Source: Sedimentibacter sp. (lineage in GTDB: Bacteria; Bacillota; Clostridia; Tissierellales; Sedimentibacteraceae). Taken from it: a stretch of 64,000 nucleotides of DNA. Location: the NCBI GenBank assembly GCA_018436705.1, contig JAHDLA010000003.1:110543-174542 (forward strand), read 5' to 3'. The notes under the pieces were generated by a model. It was given only the letters and a program-made list of their open reading frames with translations, ran no database searches and was not told the DNA's origin. Each line of letters starts with the position of its first letter. Position 1 is the stretch's first letter. Below, piece by piece: positions 60,814 through 64,000 of this stretch. The position numbers were made by a program, and so were the translations under genes.

Positions 60814-62655
60814 TTAATAAATATTTCTGACATTCAGTGCTCTAAAGGAATTAAGTATCGCAATAAAAGCGACTCCAACATCAGCAAATACAGCAGCCCA
60901 CATTGTTGCAAAACCTACAGCACTCAATAGAAGTATCAATAATTTCACACCTATGGCAAAGATAATATTCTGATATGCTATTGTCAAAGTTTTGCGTGAA
61001 ATTTTAATTGCAGATACTATCTTTGATGGTTCATCGGTCATTATTACTATATCTGCAGCTTCAATAGCTGCATCTGATCCTAGGCCTCCCATAGCTATTC
61101 CTATATCCGCCCTTGCAAGAACAGGAGCATCATTTATTCCATCTCCTACAAAAGCCAGCTTTCCTCTCGGTGATTTTTGGTTTATAAGCTCTTCTACCTT
61201 ATCTACCTTATCTCCAGGAAGAAGTTCTGAATAAACTTTACCCACACCTATCCGACTGGCAACACTATCACCTGCAGCCTTGCTGTCACCAGTAAGCATA
61301 ACTATGTTATTAATGCCCTCATTCCTCAGCATGTTGACAGCCTTTGCCGAATCATCTTTTTCCTCATCTGCGATGAGTATATATCCTGCATAGTTCCCAT
61401 CAACAGCTACATGAACTACAGTGCCAATTAACTCTCCCTCGTAATAAGAAATGCCATTTTCTTTCATCAGCCTTCCATTTCCAGCGAGAATGTTTCTTCC
61501 CTCGACATTTGCAAATACACCTTGTCCCAAAACTTCCACAACATCGGATATTTTATCGCTATCGATTTCATCTCCAAATGCACGTTTTATGGATGACGAA
61601 ATCGGGTGGTTTGAATAGTCCTCAGCATACGCTGCGAACTTCAGCAATTCCCGCTCAGAAATATTCTCAGCATAAACTTCCTGTACCTCAAACACTCCCT
61701 TAGTCAATGTGCCTGTTTTATCAAATACTACTATTTCAGTTTTTGCCAATGCCTCCAGGTAGTTGCTACCCTTTATTAAAATTCCCTTTTTAGATGCCCC
61801 GCCAATTCCGCCGAAAAAGCTAAGCGGTACCGAAATAACCAATGCACACGGGCAGGATACAACCAAAAATGACAATGCCCTATATATCCATGTACTGAAC
61901 AAAGCCTCTTTAATTATCAAAGGCGGCACAACGGCAAGGCATGCGGCTATTATAACCACTGAAGGTGTATAATATCTGGCAAACTTGGTGATAAACCTTT
62001 CAGATTTTGACTTTTTGCTTCCGGCATTTTCAACAAGGTCAAGTATCTTACTAACTGTTGATTCCTCAAATTCCTTCGTGACCTTAGCTGTAATAACTCC
62101 GTTAATATTAATGCATCCACTTAAAAGATTGCTGCCCACTGTAACCTCTCTAGGAACAGACTCACCTGTCAATGCTGAAGTATCTAACATAGAACTTCCC
62201 TCTGTCACTATACCGTCAAGCGGAACCTTTTCTCCTGCTTTCACAACAATTATATCTCCAACTTTAACATCATCCGGATTTTTCTTTATCAGTTCATCAT
62301 TTATCTTCACATTTGCATAATCGGGGCGGATATCCATTAAATTTGCAATAGATTTTCTAGATTGTCCCACAGCATAACTCTGAAACGCTTCTCCCACTTG
62401 ATAGAACAGCATAACCGCCACTCCTTCGGGAGCCTCTCCTATAAGAAATGCTCCAATTGAAGCTATTGACATCAGAAAGTTTTCATCAAATACATCTCCT
62501 CTGATAATATTTCTTACGGCTCTCTCGACAACATCACCACCGGCTAAAATAAAACTCAAAACAAACAATGACATTTTTAGAATTTCATGTTGCACAGCCA
62601 ATGCTGCTATAAACAAAGCAAAAGCTATTATCAGTCTCCAAATCCTTTTTTTCAT
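60814..62655 (-). CDS. cadA: Cadmium/zinc/lead-exporting P1B-ATPase
   Basis: 613-residue heavy-metal efflux pump, of P1B-2 type. Motifs: LTGESVPREV (actuator), the metal site SCPCALVISVPLSF in a membrane helix, FDKTGTLTKG, SNHPISSSIK, and FVGDGINDAPVLARADIGIAMGG. Unlike most CadA proteins it has no fused N-terminal HMA domain; this is supplied by the separate gene just upstream. AAGGAG precedes ATG 62655. Metal range is inferred from the CPC motif and the CadC-like regulator. It is a normal, fully equipped enzyme, in contrast with the divergent homologues at 42-50 kb. Confidence 0.92.
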   Translation of the reverse strand: MKKRIWRLIIAFALFIAALAVQHEILKMSLFVLSFILAGGDVVERAVRNIIRGDVFDENFLMSIASIGAFLIGEAPEGVAVMLFYQVGEAFQSYAVGQSRKSIANLMDIRPDYANVKINDELIKKNPDDVKVGDIIVVKAGEKVPLDGIVTEGSSMLDTSALTGESVPREVTVGSNLLSGCININGVITAKVTKEFEESTVSKILDLVENAGSKKSKSERFITKFARYYTPSVVIIAACLAVVPPLIIKEALFSTWIYRALSFLVVSCPCALVISVPLSFFGGIGGASKKGILIKGSNYLEALAKTEIVVFDKTGTLTKGVFEVQEVYAENISERELLKFAAYAEDYSNHPISSSIKRAFGDEIDSDKISDVVEVLGQGVFANVEGRNILAGNGRLMKENGISYYEGELIGTVVHVAVDGNYAGYILIADEEKDDSAKAVNMLRNEGINNIVMLTGDSKAAGDSVASRIGVGKVYSELLPGDKVDKVEELINQKSPRGKLAFVGDGINDAPVLARADIGIAMGGLGSDAAIEAADIVIMTDEPSKIVSAIKISRKTLTIAYQNIIFAIGVKLLILLLSAVGFATMWAAVFADVGVAFIAILNSFRALNVRNIY

Positions 62656-62664
62656 TTTTACTCC

Positions 62665-62886
62665 TTATGCTGTTTTAAATCTAACATCAGGTTCATATTT
62701 ATTTACTATTTTTTCAGCCATAATTGCTATTTGCGACATCATATCCTCAGCGCCCTCTACTATAAGTTTTTCTGTCATTAAATTTATAGATGCGCTTTCA
62801 ACTCCGTCAAGTTTTGTAATATCTCTTTCAATTTTTGCTGCACAGTTTGCACAATTCAATCCTTCAAGAATAAACTTCTTCCTCAT
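62665..62886 (-). CDS. Stand-alone HMA metal-binding protein
   Basis: 73 residues with the ferredoxin-like HMA fold and an intact metal motif: LEGLNCANCAAKIERDITKLDGV. It is the detached N-terminal domain of CadA, encoded 9 bases upstream of it, and probably hands metal to the pump or buffers it. The C-terminal tail has a His-free stretch ending FKTA. It may be a split of an ancestral fused gene. Confidence 0.88.
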   Translation of the reverse strand: MRKKFILEGLNCANCAAKIERDITKLDGVESASINLMTEKLIVEGAEDMMSQIAIMAEKIVNKYEPDVRFKTA

Positions 62887-62903
62887 TATCTTCCTCCAAA
62901 AAA

Positions 62904-63275
62904 TTATTCCTGCATATATTTTTCGTTAATATGTTCCATACCAGTTTCAAATATTTCTCTTACGTGATCATCTTTGAGTGAATAATATATAACTTTTCCT
63001 TCTCTTCTGAACTTTACAAGATCTGCCTGTCTCAGTGTTTTAAGCTGGTGTGATATAGCGGATTTCGTCATATTTAGAAGTACAGCTATATCGCATACAC
63101 ACATTTCATCTTGATCCAAAGCCCATATAATTTTAACTCTGGTGGAATCGCCCAAGACCTTGAAAAAATCTGATAAGTCATACAAATCATTTTCATTAGG
63201 CATTTTATCCCTTACCTTTTCAACTACATCTGCATGTATAACATCACAATCGGTGCTTAGCTCCTCTATATTCAA
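62904..63275 (-). CDS. cadC: Metal-responsive repressor, ArsR/CadC family
   Basis: 123-residue winged-helix repressor. It has the alpha-3 metal site CVCDIAVLLNMTKSAISHQLKTLRQADLV with the CxC pair, an N-terminal Cys (STDCDVIHADVVE) that completes the CadC site, and a C-terminal helix with HxxxxFETGMEH that could form the alpha-5 zinc site. The first gene of the operon. It should repress its own promoter until Cd, Pb or Zn binds. GGAGGGAG precedes ATG 63275. Confidence 0.88.
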   Translation of the reverse strand: MNIEELSTDCDVIHADVVEKVRDKMPNENDLYDLSDFFKVLGDSTRVKIIWALDQDEMCVCDIAVLLNMTKSAISHQLKTLRQADLVKFRREGKVIYYSLKDDHVREIFETGMEHINEKYMQE

Positions 63276-63296
63276 ATAACTCCCTCCTTCAATATT

Positions 63297-63357
63297 ATAG
63301 TTGTTTAATTGTTCAACTGATAAATTAATTATAGTTGTTCAATTGTTCAATTGTCAA
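63297..63357 (-). promoter_or_regulatory. cadC promoter with two operator-like repeats
   Basis: TTGACA (63357-63352), an 18-base spacer and TATAAT (63333-63328) on the minus strand, both perfect consensus hexamers. Two 23-base direct repeats, 63297-63319 and 63331-63353, agree at 21 positions with a 34-base period. One fills the spacer and the other lies downstream of the start. They contain AGTTGTTYAATTGTTCAA and are the likely CadC sites. Confidence 0.8.
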
Positions 63358-63390
63358 TATGTATTTTATTACAAATAATTAATAAAAAAA

Positions 63391-63434
63391 ACGGCAACTA
63401 CATAGATGATTTTTATCATCACAATGTAATGCCG
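63391..63434 (-). terminator. Terminator of the 98-residue protein gene
   Basis: A long imperfect stem (cggcattacat with atgtagttgccg, inner gatgat/atcatc) followed by eight T residues on the minus strand. Confidence 0.6.
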
Positions 63435-63463
63435 AGTTAACTAACCTGACTGCTAAAACTATG

Positions 63464-63760
63464 TTATTCCGAATCCGTTCCGTGCGAAAAATCGATTAGC
63501 TCTGACTGTGAAAGAATGGCACCGGTATCAGAAAATTCTACAATTTCATCATCTTCTGCACCTTCTCCCGCCGGCATTTCATCAGGACCCGGACTTGAAG
63601 TATCATCATCTGGATTATCAAATCCCATGCTACCATTTTTATCTACTATCCAGTACCTGCTGAACGGCGCAATTTTTCCTTCAACCAGATTATATTTTTC
63701 TATAAGTTTTCCATCAATGGGCTGCAGCCCATGCTCCGTCTTCAAAAATAATTCTTTCAT
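63464..63760 (-). CDS. Acidic hypothetical protein, 98 residues
   Basis: No family recognised. An N-terminal part of 45 residues could fold (LFLKTEHGLQPIDGKLIEKYNLVEGKIAPFSRYWIVD). The rest is a disordered, very acidic Asp/Glu/Gly/Pro stretch (NPDDDTSSPGPDEMPAGEGAEDDE). It has no cysteine and no membrane segment. GGAGGG precedes ATG 63760. It has its own terminator, so it is separate from cadC. Confidence 0.6.
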   Translation of the reverse strand: MKELFLKTEHGLQPIDGKLIEKYNLVEGKIAPFSRYWIVDKNGSMGFDNPDDDTSSPGPDEMPAGEGAEDDEIVEFSDTGAILSQSELIDFSHGTDSE

Positions 63761-63877
63761 TCATCCCTCCGCAATAAAATATATAACTAGTATTGCCTAA
63801 AAAATAAAAAAAATTAATTTAATATCTGTAACTAAGTTACTGTTCAGGTTAGCATCAAGGTGGTGTTAGTATATAAA

Positions 63878-64000
63878 TGTGGACACGAAAAGTTTAACAC
63901 GATAAAATATAAATACAATGAAAGGTGCGTGTTAAACAATGTCCAAAAATGGTATCCGTTATACGGATGAATTTAAACAACAGATAGTAGATTTGTATAA
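63878..64000 (+). mobile_element. Left end of an IS3-type insertion sequence
   Basis: A likely terminal repeat starts TGTGGACACG at 63878, beginning with TG as IS3-family ends do. Sixty-one bases later a transposase orfA begins. The right end lies beyond the window, so target duplication and completeness cannot be judged. Confidence 0.6.
63939..64000 (+). CDS. IS3-family transposase OrfA, 5' part
   Basis: The ATG is followed by SKNGIRYTDEFKQQIVDLY at the window edge, the typical start of IS3/IS150-type OrfA helix-turn-helix proteins (xYTxEFKxQIVxLY). Only about 20 residues are visible. A GGTGCG site lies upstream. The remainder, and the OrfB integrase frame, are outside. Confidence 0.7.
   Translation, partial: MSKNGIRYTDEFKQQIVDLY

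Noticed and set aside
63297..63353. Direct repeats as a minimal CRISPR array
   Set aside because: Only two copies of 23 bases with an 11-base gap, placed on a promoter; operator repeats explain them better.

Overview
The window is AT-rich DNA with strong GGAGG-type ribosome binding sites, ATGA/TAATG-coupled operons and intrinsic terminators. Its genes point to an anaerobic, low-GC Gram-positive bacterium of the class Clostridia: rubrerythrin with PerR, a flavodiiron protein, phosphate butyryltransferase, SpoIID-like and peptidoglycan-binding proteins, SdpRI and c-di-GMP enzymes. A Sedimentibacter/Tissierellales-type organism would fit, but the genus cannot be fixed from sequence reading alone. 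No rRNA, tRNA or CRISPR array was seen.

Layout. 1-1.8 kb: end of a biotin transporter gene and a CoA-disulfide-reductase-like flavoprotein. 2-5.1 kb: probable spore or cell-surface operon of two small beta-sandwich proteins, a SpoIID-like/peptidoglycan-binding protein and a second peptidoglycan-binding protein; two further beta-sandwich paralogues stand alone at 21.8 and 58.0 kb, and three of the four copies lie behind a CATANNNTA box. 5.2-7.0 kb: a 42-residue ORF, xpt and degV. 7.1-17.9 kb: one complete carbon-phosphorus lyase operon on the minus strand, phnD-C-E-E-G-H-I-J-K-M-L, then a PHP-domain cyclic phosphodiesterase (PhnPP type) and an inositol-monophosphatase-family gene that seems to lack a canonical start codon. 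18-33 kb: single genes, including a PAS/GGDEF/HD-GYP protein, flavodoxin, universal stress protein, CsaA, ProX, P5C dehydrogenase, an internally deleted aldo/keto reductase pseudogene, sdpRI with a palindromic operator, an orphan histidine kinase, a cytosolic reductive-dehalogenase-like Fe-S protein and an amidohydrolase. 33-41 kb: a heterodimeric ABC exporter with one degenerate ATP site, a ferritin-like protein, MetY and FprA.

41.2-50.2 kb is the most unusual part: three divergent P-type ATPase homologues sharing an N-terminal HMA-like domain without CxxC. One keeps all the catalytic motifs I checked (44814-47879). One keeps the phosphorylation site but has lost the TGE and CPx motifs (48113-50236). 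One has lost the actuator domain and every catalytic signature (42206-43597). Around them lie tiny membrane or coiled-coil proteins of 27, 49, 60, 76, 86 and 129 residues, several translationally coupled to an ATPase-like gene and two sharing a KPFxxES...GLG head. I read this as a candidate multi-component cation-handling system in the membrane.

50.4-64 kb: a membrane diguanylate cyclase; perR-rbr behind a textbook Per box; a three-subunit molybdenum hydroxylase; PrsW and SprT-like proteins; an orphan DarT-like ADP-ribosyltransferase with an extra C-terminal domain; ptb without buk; a cadC-HMA-cadA efflux operon with duplicated operator-like repeats; and the left end of an IS3-type insertion sequence running off the window.
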